Program-made: the position numbers and the translations under genes
The notes under the pieces: generated by a model
Told to the model about the DNA's origin: nothing
Database searches by the model: none
Seen by the model: the letters and a program-made list of their open reading frames with translations, nothing else
Origin: an uncultured Commensalibacter sp.
GTDB lineage: Bacteria; Pseudomonadota; Alphaproteobacteria; Acetobacterales; Acetobacteraceae
Direction: 5' to 3'
DNA length: 64,000 bases
NCBI GenBank assembly: GCA_945266285.1
Contig: CALYOP010000004.1
Coordinates: forward strand, 93,615 to 157,614
Shown here: in pieces, positions 19,170 to 27,962 of the stretch
Layout: each line of letters begins with the position of its first letter
How positions within the stretch are numbered: position 1 is the first letter of the stretch

Positions 19170-19736
19170 TCATAATGGGTTATCTTGATAAGGAATATCC
19201 CCCAATAATTCTTCGCGTTTAGGCAAATCACAAAGATCATTAATCCCAAGATATTCAAGAAATGCCGGTGTGGTTCCCCACAAAGTCGGTCTTCCGGGAA
19301 CTTTCTTATGACCTTTTGGCGTAATTAGTCCCATTTCCAGCAAATGATCGGTTACGGTTTGCGCCAAACTTACGCCTCGGATTTGTTCAATATCGGCTCT
19401 GGTACAAGGTTGATGATAAGCAATAATGGCCAAAGTTTCCATTGCCGACCGTGTAAGTCGCTTTGGTCGATTAATGGTCTGTGTAATATAAGAAGCAATG
19501 TCTGACGCTGTACGAAATTGCCACCCATCAGCAATTTGACACAAAACAATCCCACGATTTGCATAATGGTTTTGCAATGATGTTAAACAATGATGAATAT
19601 ATAATTGGTTTTCATTATTATCTGCTTCAATCAAATGATGTTGCTGCAATAAAGCGATGAGTACCTTTTCCGTAACCGGTTTTGGCTGAGCAAAAATAAA
19701 AGCTTCTATAATAGACAGAACAAGATTTTCTTTCAT
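19170..19736 (-). CDS. scpB: Segregation and condensation protein B
   Basis: ScpB is the winged-helix kite subunit of the SMC condensin complex. The 188-aa protein contains the two winged-helix domains. The diagnostic AIIAYHQPCTRADIEQIRG and GRPTLWGTTPAFLEYLGI stretches are present. It starts 6 nt after scpA ends, so the two are cotranscribed and probably coupled. Confidence 0.95.
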   Translation of the reverse strand: MKENLVLSIIEAFIFAQPKPVTEKVLIALLQQHHLIEADNNENQLYIHHCLTSLQNHYANRGIVLCQIADGWQFRTASDIASYITQTINRPKRLTRSAMETLAIIAYHQPCTRADIEQIRGVSLAQTVTDHLLEMGLITPKGHKKVPGRPTLWGTTPAFLEYLGINDLCDLPKREELLGDIPYQDNPL

Positions 19737-19742
19737 AAACGA

Positions 19743-20549
19743 CTATTCCGAAGACTGAACTTTTAACATAATCTGCCCAAACTGTTCCGTCTGATTAAGC
19801 TGTACTTGCCCGATTTTTGCTAATTCTAATCCCGCTAACAATGTACCACTTAATGCAGCTTTCCATTGCCGGCGTTTTTCTTCTGGGGATAATATTGTTT
19901 CCGAAGTAAATATTGGCAGAAAAACTTCAAGAAACTGCCAACCTGGCATATCATCTTTTCCCAATAAGCGTCGCAAACGATTTAATGCATCCTTAACCGT
20001 CCAATAAGGTCTTCGCTTGACACTCCATTCTCGTTTTTTTGCCTGTCTGCGCCGCATAGTCAAATAAGCATTAATAAAACGCGGCATATCTAGTAAAATA
20101 CCCGAAGAATCAATCGCCGTTAAATCTTCGAATTCCCCACGACCAAAAACTTCTTGTCCCCATAAAGGCCTATTTTGCATCCATTGTGCTACACGGTTAA
20201 TTTGTTGTAACGCTTCTAGACGCTCATGTAATACATCAATAGCCTGCTCTGCTGCTTCAGGATCCGTTGGCTTTTCAGGAAGCAATAAACACGATTTAAG
20301 CCACGCCAACCACGCTGCCATGACTAACCAATCGGCAGCCAATTCTAGACGAATACGTTTTGCTGAGTCGATAATTTCAAGATATTGTTTAACTAATTGC
20401 AAAATCGATATGCGTACCAAATCGACTTTTTGCGTTTTGGCAAGTTGTAATAACAAGTCAAGAGGACCTTCAAAACCTTCTAGATGAACGACAAAAGAAT
20501 CCTCTTCTTGATCATGCTCTGCATGATGCTCCGAAACGACATAGTCCAT
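19743..20549 (-). CDS. scpA: Segregation and condensation protein A
   Basis: ScpA is the kleisin bridging the two SMC heads. The 268-aa protein has the signature FEGPLDLLLQLAKTQKVDL (residues ~24-42) and the helix AADWLVMAAWLAWLKSCLLLP that binds the SMC neck. The C-terminal winged helix contains LSGTLLAGLELAKIGQV. The short acidic N-terminal tail is variable. It lies between the SPOR gene and scpB in a leftward operon. Confidence 0.95.
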   Translation of the reverse strand: MDYVVSEHHAEHDQEEDSFVVHLEGFEGPLDLLLQLAKTQKVDLVRISILQLVKQYLEIIDSAKRIRLELAADWLVMAAWLAWLKSCLLLPEKPTDPEAAEQAIDVLHERLEALQQINRVAQWMQNRPLWGQEVFGRGEFEDLTAIDSSGILLDMPRFINAYLTMRRRQAKKREWSVKRRPYWTVKDALNRLRRLLGKDDMPGWQFLEVFLPIFTSETILSPEEKRRQWKAALSGTLLAGLELAKIGQVQLNQTEQFGQIMLKVQSSE

Positions 20550-20582
20550 ATTGGTATCACTTTCGCATAGCGTATGGACTAT

Positions 20583-21635
20583 TTAGAAATTCGCTAAAGT
20601 ACAAGCGATTTTCTTAGATGATAATTTCGCGCAAAAACGACTTGCCTGAGCATGTGACGCAAAACCTTTAATCCTTAACCGATAAACCTTTTTCCCTTTA
20701 ACTTCGGCTTGCTGAATTAAGGGGGTATAGCTTCCCAATAAATCAGGAGCTAAATGACGCATATGTTGCCATTCTGCTTTTGCTGCTTCTCTGGATAATA
20801 AAGAAGCCAATTGCACACCATATTTCCCATCAGAAACCGGTTCGGTATCCGCAGTAGATGATTCTTTTTTGATTGTTTTTTCCTGATTGGGTTTTATTTT
20901 GTTTTCCTTCGCAACCTTTGGTTTTTCTTCTACCTTAGGTGCTGCGGTATTCATTTCACTCCGATCATTACTATCTTCAACTTGTTCCGTAGCCGAATCT
21001 GTTTTGTTCGCAATCTTATTATCCGTTGATGGTAATGGCTGTGCTGGTTTATCATCCGCCGTTGTTGTATTTTCTCCTCCATTACTAGTTCCGGTTGAAG
21101 GTGTTGGTGTTTGAGGAGAAAATTGCTGTGCCAATGCATCGGGATTCGCCTGTTCTGGACCTGGAAGCAACGTTGCCTTGCCATTACTATCAACAGGAGC
21201 AAGGGTTCCCATACCGATAGTCTGCATACCACCTGGATTAGCTGGCTTTTGTTTCACCACAATTTCTGGAGGAGCAAAAACTGGTATACCTCCGTGTTGT
21301 GATCTCAACAACATCCAACCGCCGATCAGTATAACGAGAATAGCCCCAATACCGGCAGCCCCATAAGTAAACAAGGTTGTATAAGAAGTATCTCCGAATA
21401 ATCTTCCAAAAGAAGGCAATACAAAACGGGAACGCCGTTCATATTCATCCCCTTCTTCTGGGTCTTCTTCATAACGTGATACCATACGTTCACGTGTATA
21501 GCTTTGCCGACGTTCTTGGCGTGGATCTCTATATTGGTGATCTTCCTGTGATTGTTCTTCCTCAAAGGAAGGACGTTTTCTAAGAAAATCTTCAGAAGAA
21601 TTTTTAGAAGAATTATCTGAATCGGGGCCTATCAT
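20583..21635 (-). CDS. SPOR-domain membrane protein
   Basis: This is a bitopic inner-membrane protein that probably binds denuded septal peptidoglycan. An Arg/Glu-rich cytoplasmic N-terminus (residues 1-85) precedes a single membrane helix (YGAAGIGAILVILIGGWMLL). A long low-complexity Pro/Thr/Lys linker leads to a C-terminal SPOR domain from about residue 273 (YGVQLASLLSREAAKAEW) to the end. It overlaps argS by four bases (ATGA). In related genomes the gene sits between argS and nagZ-scpA; nagZ is absent here. Confidence 0.9.
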   Translation of the reverse strand: MIGPDSDNSSKNSSEDFLRKRPSFEEEQSQEDHQYRDPRQERRQSYTRERMVSRYEEDPEEGDEYERRSRFVLPSFGRLFGDTSYTTLFTYGAAGIGAILVILIGGWMLLRSQHGGIPVFAPPEIVVKQKPANPGGMQTIGMGTLAPVDSNGKATLLPGPEQANPDALAQQFSPQTPTPSTGTSNGGENTTTADDKPAQPLPSTDNKIANKTDSATEQVEDSNDRSEMNTAAPKVEEKPKVAKENKIKPNQEKTIKKESSTADTEPVSDGKYGVQLASLLSREAAKAEWQHMRHLAPDLLGSYTPLIQQAEVKGKKVYRLRIKGFASHAQASRFCAKLSSKKIACTLANF

Positions 21636-23434
21636 CGCATTTCCTCAATCGGTTCAACACCCAATACTAGCATTGCTGATCGTATCACACAGGCTACGGT
21701 TTCGACCAGTGCTAAACGTGCCAACGTTTCTTGTGGGGCATCTTCTTGGATAAAACGTAAGGTAGTATCATCACGACCAGCATTCCATAAAACATGGAAT
21801 TCACTTGCCAACTCCATCAAATAATAAGCTATACGATGCGGTTCTTTTGCCAAAGCGGCACTTTCAACCATTCTTGGCCATTGGGCAATGCGACGCATAA
21901 CGGATAACTCAGCTTCACTATTTAAACAATCAAGCGGAATTTTGGCAAGTTTAGCAGAAGTAATTGCTTCTTTCCCAAACAGCTCAACCGCTGAACGTAG
22001 AACTGAACGACAACGTGCATGTGCATATTGCACATAGAAAACCGGATTATCTCTTGTTTGAGCAACAACACGTTCCAGATCAAAATCCATCTGTGCATCT
22101 GCTTTCCGGGTTAGCATTGTAAAACGTACTGCATCGCGACCAACTTCGTCAATCAAATCCCGTAAAGTAATAAAGGTACCTGCACGTTTAGACATTTTGA
22201 CGACTTCACCATTACGAACCACACGCACAATCTGGCAAATAACGGCCTCAAAATCGATAGGTTTTGTTTCACTTAAAGCTTTAACGGCGGCACGCATCCG
22301 GGTTACATATCCCCCATGATCGGCTCCTAGCACATCAATCAAAATCTGCGCACCGCGTTTCATTTTATCATAATGATAGCCAATATCATTGGCAAAATAA
22401 GTCGGCGAGCCATCCGATTTCTTTAATGGTCGATCAACATCATCGCCAAATTGCGTAGATTTAAACAAAGTTTGTGGTCGCTGTTCCCAATCCTCAGGTA
22501 ACTTACCTTTTGGAGGCTCCAAAACACCTACGTAAATTAATCCTTTATTTTCTAACTGACTAATGGCCTCTTCAGCCAAACCATCTTTTAGAATCTTTGA
22601 TTCACTTGAAAAAATTTCATGATGGACACCAAGCGCGTTTAAATCCTCACGAATACCTTGCATCATTTGTTCCAAGGTACATTCGCGGACTTTATCAAAC
22701 CAGGCAGGAAATGGTTTTTGATCCGTCCCGGTAAGAAGCGTATCTCCGTAACGTTCTACCAATATTTTTCCTACGAGAATTAAATAATCACCTTGATATT
22801 GCAAAGTGGTTGGCATGTGTGGACGAACCAAATTTTCAAATTCTTCAGCCGAAAGATTCTGCCCTAATGCCTGCAAATAACGCCAATACGCCGCCCATGT
22901 TAAAGCAATAACCTGTGCACCCGCATCATTGATGTAATATTCCTTGGTAACATCATAACCGGCTTTGCTTAATAAGTTAGCTAACGCATCACCGACTACG
23001 GCGCCACGACAATGCCCAACATGCATTGGACCCGTTGGATTTGCTGATACATATTCAACGTTAACCTTAATATCCCCGCCGATATGACTATCACCGAATT
23101 TTTCTCCGGTTTGCAAAACTACAGAAATCAGCTTTTGAAATATGGATGGGGATATTTTTAAATTTACAAACCCTGGACCGGCAGAATAAGCATCATCGAT
23201 TCCATCAATCTGTTTTAAACGCTCTGCCAATTCTTGAGCAATTTCCTGTGGCCGACGTTTCGCAATTTTAGAGACAACCAAAGCTGCATTCGTTGCCATA
23301 TCTCCATGCGTCAAATCCCTTGTTGGGGTAAGCTCGACCCGATCCATATCAGAAGCAGATAAAGATGGAATGCTCTGCCGTAATGCTTCCAAAACATGGT
23401 GACGGAAGAGGACGTACAGATTTTGGTTGATCAT
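21632..23434 (-). CDS. argS: Arginyl-tRNA synthetase
   Basis: ArgS charges tRNA-Arg, including the intron-containing tRNA-Arg(CCT) of this window. The 600-aa protein has the N-terminal additional domain, the HIGH motif in SANPTGPMHVGHCRGAVVGD, the KMSKS-like stretch VKMSKRAGTFITLRDLIDEVG, and the C-terminal DALR anticodon-binding domain containing YVQYAHARCRSVLRSA. The final ERLALVETVACVIRSAMLVLG-type region is intact. The gene heads the leftward SPOR-scpAB-tatBC-serS run and lies 155 nt past the dGTPase remnant. Confidence 0.98.
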   Translation of the reverse strand: MINQNLYVLFRHHVLEALRQSIPSLSASDMDRVELTPTRDLTHGDMATNAALVVSKIAKRRPQEIAQELAERLKQIDGIDDAYSAGPGFVNLKISPSIFQKLISVVLQTGEKFGDSHIGGDIKVNVEYVSANPTGPMHVGHCRGAVVGDALANLLSKAGYDVTKEYYINDAGAQVIALTWAAYWRYLQALGQNLSAEEFENLVRPHMPTTLQYQGDYLILVGKILVERYGDTLLTGTDQKPFPAWFDKVRECTLEQMMQGIREDLNALGVHHEIFSSESKILKDGLAEEAISQLENKGLIYVGVLEPPKGKLPEDWEQRPQTLFKSTQFGDDVDRPLKKSDGSPTYFANDIGYHYDKMKRGAQILIDVLGADHGGYVTRMRAAVKALSETKPIDFEAVICQIVRVVRNGEVVKMSKRAGTFITLRDLIDEVGRDAVRFTMLTRKADAQMDFDLERVVAQTRDNPVFYVQYAHARCRSVLRSAVELFGKEAITSAKLAKIPLDCLNSEAELSVMRRIAQWPRMVESAALAKEPHRIAYYLMELASEFHVLWNAGRDDTTLRFIQEDAPQETLARLALVETVACVIRSAMLVLGVEPIEEMR

Positions 23435-23589
23435 GGAAAAATAGACTCTCTAAAAATGAAATAAATTGAATTGGTAAGTTTAACCCAAAAAAGGATTTTA
23501 CAAGGCTTCTTTTTACAGATTTACTGATTTTATTCTAGGTTATATTCACATAAAGTGCGAAGCAATTTATAATTAATTACCAAACCAAA

Positions 23590-24768
23590 TTAACCCAATA
23601 CTGCTAAATTGGTTAGTTTCTCATGCTCTTCCATAGCAAAACGATCGGTCATACCCGCAATATAATCGGCTACTATTCGGTAGGAACCAGCTTTTTGTTT
23701 TCTTTGTTCTGCTTCTTTAGCACGAAGTTGCCATTCTGGAGGTAGCAAATCGATATTCTCCGACAAAATCTTAAACAATGAATGAACCAATTTCTGAGCT
23801 TTTAATGTCATACGATTAACACGCCAATGTGAATAAAGATGACTGTACAAAAATTCACGAATAGCTTTATTAGCATCATGAATTTCAGGACTAAACTGTA
23901 CAATTGTGTAACCTGCCTCGCGTATATCATCGACAGTTTTTGGATTTAAGCTTTTCAGATTTTATTCAGTTTGTTGCTTAAGATCACGAATTAATCGATC
24001 CAAAACACGACGAATAGCTTCATGACGTAAACGATTTTCCCAATGTTCGGCTTTGGTATATTCTTTCATAATCTTTTGTGCTTCATGTAACGCTTCACCT
24101 ACCAAAGGTACATCTTTTATATCATCCCAATTAAGCAATTTGGCGCGTAATCCATCATCCAAATCATGACCATGATAAGCAATATCATCAGATATAGAAG
24201 CAATTTGTGCTTCAGCTGAAGCATACTGAAGTAAATCGAGAGGATAACGATCATTATACGCTTTTAAATAAGCATCAGGATGTAAAACTGACCCATTATG
24301 TTTTGCTAGGCCTTCCAAACTCTCCCAAGTCAGATTCAAACCGTCAAATTGCGCATAACGTTGTTCTAATCGTGTTACCTGACGCAAAGACTGATCATTA
24401 TGATTAAATCCATGATATGCTTGCATACAGTCCTGCAGTGCCCATTCTCCCGCATGACCAAAAGGAGGATGCCCTAAATCATGAGCCAATGCCAAACATT
24501 CCGTTAAATCTTCATTAAGATGCAAGCTTCGAGAAATCGAGCGTGCAATTTACGCAACTTCCAATGAATGCGTTAAACGAGTGCGAAAAAAATCACCTTC
24601 ATGATTGACAAAAACCTGCGTTTTATACTGTAAAATCCGAAATGCACTGGAATGAATAACGTGATCGCGATCCCTTTGCCAAGCGGTGCGACCTTTGGCT
24701 TCCGATTCAAAATATTGCCGGCCTCGTGCCGTTTTTTCTTGTACTGCGTAAGAAGCCAAAGGCATCAT
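23590..24768 (-). pseudogene. dgt: dGTP triphosphohydrolase gene with two in-frame stops
   Basis: Read in one frame, 393 codons encode a full-length alphaproteobacterial dGTPase, an enzyme that cleaves dGTP to deoxyguanosine and tripolyphosphate. Two TAA codons interrupt it, at 24547-24549 (after THSLEVA, followed by IARSISRSL) and at 23962-23964 (after DLKQQTE, followed by NLKSLNPKTVDDIREAG). No frameshift is needed. HD-domain residues are intact: His in [10 protein letters not shown] and HD in [18 protein letters not shown]. Both stops could come from single changes such as CAA to TAA. It is probably a recent pseudogene. Sequencing error or read-through cannot be excluded. The internal TTG starts seen in the fragments lack good ribosome-binding sites. 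Confidence 0.88.
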
Positions 24769-24914
24769 AACAATCCTTTCCTAAATTAAGCTTTTTCCTA
24801 GTAAAACTTATATTTTATTAAAAAAACAAATAGGTTATTGGATAAGTAACATTTAAAACAATGCCGGTAAAAATCATCTAGGTATTGAACTTTTATTTTA
24901 ATGATGGAGCAATT

Positions 24915-25751
24915 ATGCCATTTAACATCGCTTTACATATATCATCTAAAGAGAAATTGTACAAATTCATTTCTTTAGCAATAGGTGTGTTAGCTTATGT
25001 ATTTATCATTAGCCTATACTTATTAATTCTAAATTTTACTCCAGCAACAGAAGAAGGACTTAAAATTAAAAATGCGGTAAATGGTTTTACCTTTTTAGTC
25101 TTTGTTTACATAGGCCTGGCTATTATAATCGCCATGATTAGTGTACGAATTATCAAAGCAAAAATGTTCGGTAATTACGTACTCGTTAATGAACAACAAT
25201 TTCCACATATCTATGAAATCGTCAAAGATAGTTCCAAAAGACTGGGACTTAAGACCGTTCCAGAAGTTTTTATCTATAATTCTCAAGGGATTATGAATGC
25301 GTTTGCTATGCGCCTTACCGGTAGCAAAAAATACATTTGTTTGACCTCTGCTATTATTGATGCCGATAACGACAAACAAATTCGATTTGTGATTGGTCAT
25401 GAATTGGGTCACCATGTTGCTGGACATTTGAATACATGGTTTCGTATTTTAGCATTCCCTAACCTTTTCATCCCTTTTTTACCCTTTGCATTATCCAGAG
25501 CCCGAGAAATAACTTGTGATCGAATTGGTCACTATGTCGCTGATGATATTCATGACTCTGCTTCAGCACTGCAAATGCTTGCTTGTGGCAGTGCAAAATT
25601 AAACCATTTGATGAATCATGAAGCATTTCATCAACAAGAAAAAATGGTCTCACCTTTGTGGAGATTTTATCATGAATTATTCTCGACCCACCCAAGGTTG
25701 ACCTTACGTGTGGCTGAACTTAAGAAATGGGCTCAAAGAAATCCTAATTAA
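24915..25751 (+). CDS. M48 family zinc metallopeptidase
   Basis: This membrane peptidase is of the M48 (Ste24/HtpX-like) type. Two N-terminal membrane helices occupy residues ~15-45 and ~60-90. The zinc site HELGHH is in FVIGHELGHHVAGHLN near residue 160. The third-ligand region reads SRAREITCDRIGHY, a variant of the usual EFxAD. The frame extends to a TTG at 24885, but the ATG at 24915 follows TGGAG at 5-nt spacing, giving 278 aa. Some homologues have longer C-termini. It probably degrades misfolded membrane proteins. It occupies the space between dgt and xthA. Confidence 0.85.
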   Translation: MPFNIALHISSKEKLYKFISLAIGVLAYVFIISLYLLILNFTPATEEGLKIKNAVNGFTFLVFVYIGLAIIIAMISVRIIKAKMFGNYVLVNEQQFPHIYEIVKDSSKRLGLKTVPEVFIYNSQGIMNAFAMRLTGSKKYICLTSAIIDADNDKQIRFVIGHELGHHVAGHLNTWFRILAFPNLFIPFLPFALSRAREITCDRIGHYVADDIHDSASALQMLACGSAKLNHLMNHEAFHQQEKMVSPLWRFYHELFSTHPRLTLRVAELKKWAQRNPN

Positions 25752-25844
25752 TTTCTTCTCAAATGATAATTTTTCATGGATGGCATAACGCATAATAGTT
25801 TTATATAAGAGGATTACACGCTTAATAATTGGAATATAAAAGAA

Positions 25845-26612
25845 ATGAAGCTTGCCAGTTGGAACGTTAATTCTATCCGTCAACGCCAATCTCATATTCG
25901 AGATTGGTTACAAAAGGAACATCCTGACTGGCTCTTTCTTCAAGAAATTAAATGTGAAACCTCAATTTTTCCTCAAGAGATATTTGAGGAATTAGGTTAT
26001 AAAGCCGCTGTTGTTGGTCAAAAAGCTTATAATGGCGTGGCTATTTTATCGCGCCATCCCTTTGAAATATTGCATAAGGTTTTACCCGGGTTAAAAGATG
26101 AACAACCACAAGCGCGCTATATAGAGATTAAAAGCCAAGATATTATTTTAGGGAATCTATACCTACCTAATGGTAATTCTGGTGGAACGGCTGGTTATCA
26201 AGCAAAACTAGATTTTATGAACGCTTTAGCTGACCATGTAAAAGATTTACTAGACCAAGAACAAAATTGTCTTTTTGCCGGAGATTATAACGTATGTCCT
26301 ACGGATAACGATCTATCACCTGGTGTCTTACCTCCTGACGATGCATTAGTTCGTTATTCTACACGCGCTAATTTCCGAAGGCTATTATGGTTAGGTCTTT
26401 CCGATGCTTTACGTGTTTTATATCCTGAAGAAAAATTATATACTTTTTGGGACTATACCAAAGGTCGCTGGCAACGTGATCAAGGGCTGCGTATTGACCA
26501 TGTTCTTCTTTCACCACGGTTAACAGAACAATTAAAAACGGTTCGTATTGACCGTGAAGAAAGAGCACGTGAGCAACCTTCAGATCACGTACCCATTGTT
26601 GTTGAATTTTAA
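25845..26612 (+). CDS. xthA: Exodeoxyribonuclease III
   Basis: XthA is an AP endonuclease and 3'-phosphodiesterase of base-excision repair. The 255-aa protein opens with KLASWNVNSIRQR and contains LFLQEIKCE with the metal-binding Glu. It also has NLYLPNGN, GDYNVCPTDNDL, and the C-terminal DQGLRIDHVLLSP and SDHVPIVVEF catalytic stretches. All active-site positions look intact and the length is normal. A bidirectional terminator follows. Confidence 0.96.
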   Translation: MKLASWNVNSIRQRQSHIRDWLQKEHPDWLFLQEIKCETSIFPQEIFEELGYKAAVVGQKAYNGVAILSRHPFEILHKVLPGLKDEQPQARYIEIKSQDIILGNLYLPNGNSGGTAGYQAKLDFMNALADHVKDLLDQEQNCLFAGDYNVCPTDNDLSPGVLPPDDALVRYSTRANFRRLLWLGLSDALRVLYPEEKLYTFWDYTKGRWQRDQGLRIDHVLLSPRLTEQLKTVRIDREERAREQPSDHVPIVVEF

Positions 26613-26640
26613 GATATTGTCTTAATTTTTATTGTGCCAA

Positions 26641-26682
26641 AAAATGCTCTGAAGCACCTCAAGTCACTTGCAGAGCACTTTT
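26641..26682. terminator. Bidirectional terminator after xthA
   Basis: TGCTCTG (26645-26651) and CAGAGCA (26671-26677) form a stem around a longer loop, with AAAA on the left and TTTT on the right side. It serves xthA and the convergent glycosyltransferase gene. Confidence 0.8.
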
Positions 26683-26684
26683 AA

Positions 26685-27836
26685 TTACACAGACTGCCAA
26701 TGCGGTGTAGCTGTTTTATAATTGACAGGGAATTCTTCTATAATACTCCAGAATTTCAGGTGATCTAACAAAACACATGCTGGTTTTCTGGTTTCACCCC
26801 GTAATGTCCGGTAATAAATTCGATTAAGCGCACGCGCAAAAATACCTGGTCCTGTTTTATAGGCGATAAATAAACCTGTATGTAGATAGGAATTTCGGTA
26901 TAGACTCAGCATACAATCATTTAAAATCGGACTGTTCGAAATAGATCCAAAAAAATCGTTATGAACGACATTATTTTCGGTTAACAAGAAAACATGTTCA
27001 TAGCAAGATGGAACGATTGCATTAAACGTTTCGCTAGATTTTATACGGATATCGGCATCTAACCACCAACCACCATAATGATTAATAACATGAACACGTA
27101 AAAAATCTGCTGCTTCTGCAGGATGACGCGCAGAAAGAAATACTTGACGCGCTTCAACACCATAATTTTGATAAAGCCACTCCGTAGCTTCAGCTTTATC
27201 AAATACTTTGAGGTTAAAATGACGCATATTATGATGGTATTCAAAATTCTCCACAATTTCTGGAGGAGGATTTTGATCCCAATACATAAACAAATTATTC
27301 GGAATTATATTAAAATCCGCGACGCCCGATGCACGATTTTTAATTGACAAATTCGGATTGGGATTAAAAATATCCATCATTATTGTCAAATAAACCGTGT
27401 CGGCTTCTTCACCTGTATGAAATTCCTCAAAGCAATTAGCCATTAATTGAATGGCTTCTACCGCGTTTTTATCTTCACGGTAATGTCGCCAACCCATAAT
27501 ATAATTATATACAGGAATACAAAGTTCTCTTAGCTGTTCAACTTCTTCTTCCCGTATTGGCAAGTCACCTTTGATCAAACAAACAATACGCGCCATTAAT
27601 AAAAAATGGGCAAGCGGAAACTGTGTTGGGCTTTTGCTGTGTAAGTCGTAAGCTATCTTATAAAAAAATGAAGCTTCTGCATAAAATCTATTAGTCCCTA
27701 GAATATTTGCAATTTCGTAAGCTGCCAATAGATCGTTAGCACCCTTTTTTTGGTAAACCTCAAGTGCCTGGTAACAAACAGACAACATCTCGGCGTAGTC
27801 AACAGATGCATCCTGCTGATTTTCTTCTTCTATCAT
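26685..27836 (-). CDS. DXD-motif glycosyltransferase (GT32-like), copy 1
   Basis: This 383-aa protein is predicted to transfer a sugar from a nucleotide-sugar donor. The catalytic core follows residue ~180: FMYWDQNPPPEIVENF, then SARHPAEAADFLRVHVINHY and the metal-binding DAD at 260-262 in GGWWLDADIRI. NNVVHNDFFGS and TGPGIFARALNRIYYR come later. The N-terminal ~150 residues are helical and resemble a TPR-like solenoid. No signal peptide or membrane helix is seen, so it is cytoplasmic. It is clearly paralogous to the next gene upstream on the same strand. The acceptor is unknown; cell-surface polysaccharide or glycoprotein is a guess. The Shine-Dalgarno AGGATAG precedes the ATG. Confidence 0.85.
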   Translation of the reverse strand: MIEEENQQDASVDYAEMLSVCYQALEVYQKKGANDLLAAYEIANILGTNRFYAEASFFYKIAYDLHSKSPTQFPLAHFLLMARIVCLIKGDLPIREEEVEQLRELCIPVYNYIMGWRHYREDKNAVEAIQLMANCFEEFHTGEEADTVYLTIMMDIFNPNPNLSIKNRASGVADFNIIPNNLFMYWDQNPPPEIVENFEYHHNMRHFNLKVFDKAEATEWLYQNYGVEARQVFLSARHPAEAADFLRVHVINHYGGWWLDADIRIKSSETFNAIVPSCYEHVFLLTENNVVHNDFFGSISNSPILNDCMLSLYRNSYLHTGLFIAYKTGPGIFARALNRIYYRTLRGETRKPACVLLDHLKFWSIIEEFPVNYKTATPHWQSV

Positions 27837-27962
27837 AGACTATCCTAAATAATATTTATTTACCTATACAAATTATGCAAAAGCTATTGCCTGAATTAAC
27901 CTTTTTCCAAATAAATTATAAGATACATCATACTATTATTACCAAAACAAACAAAAGATTTT

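Noticed and set aside
23590-24768. Stop-codon reassignment (TAA as a sense codon) as an explanation of the dGTPase gene
   Set aside because: TAA ends many intact housekeeping genes of the window at the expected length (for example infA, sodB, glk), so a changed code is not supported.
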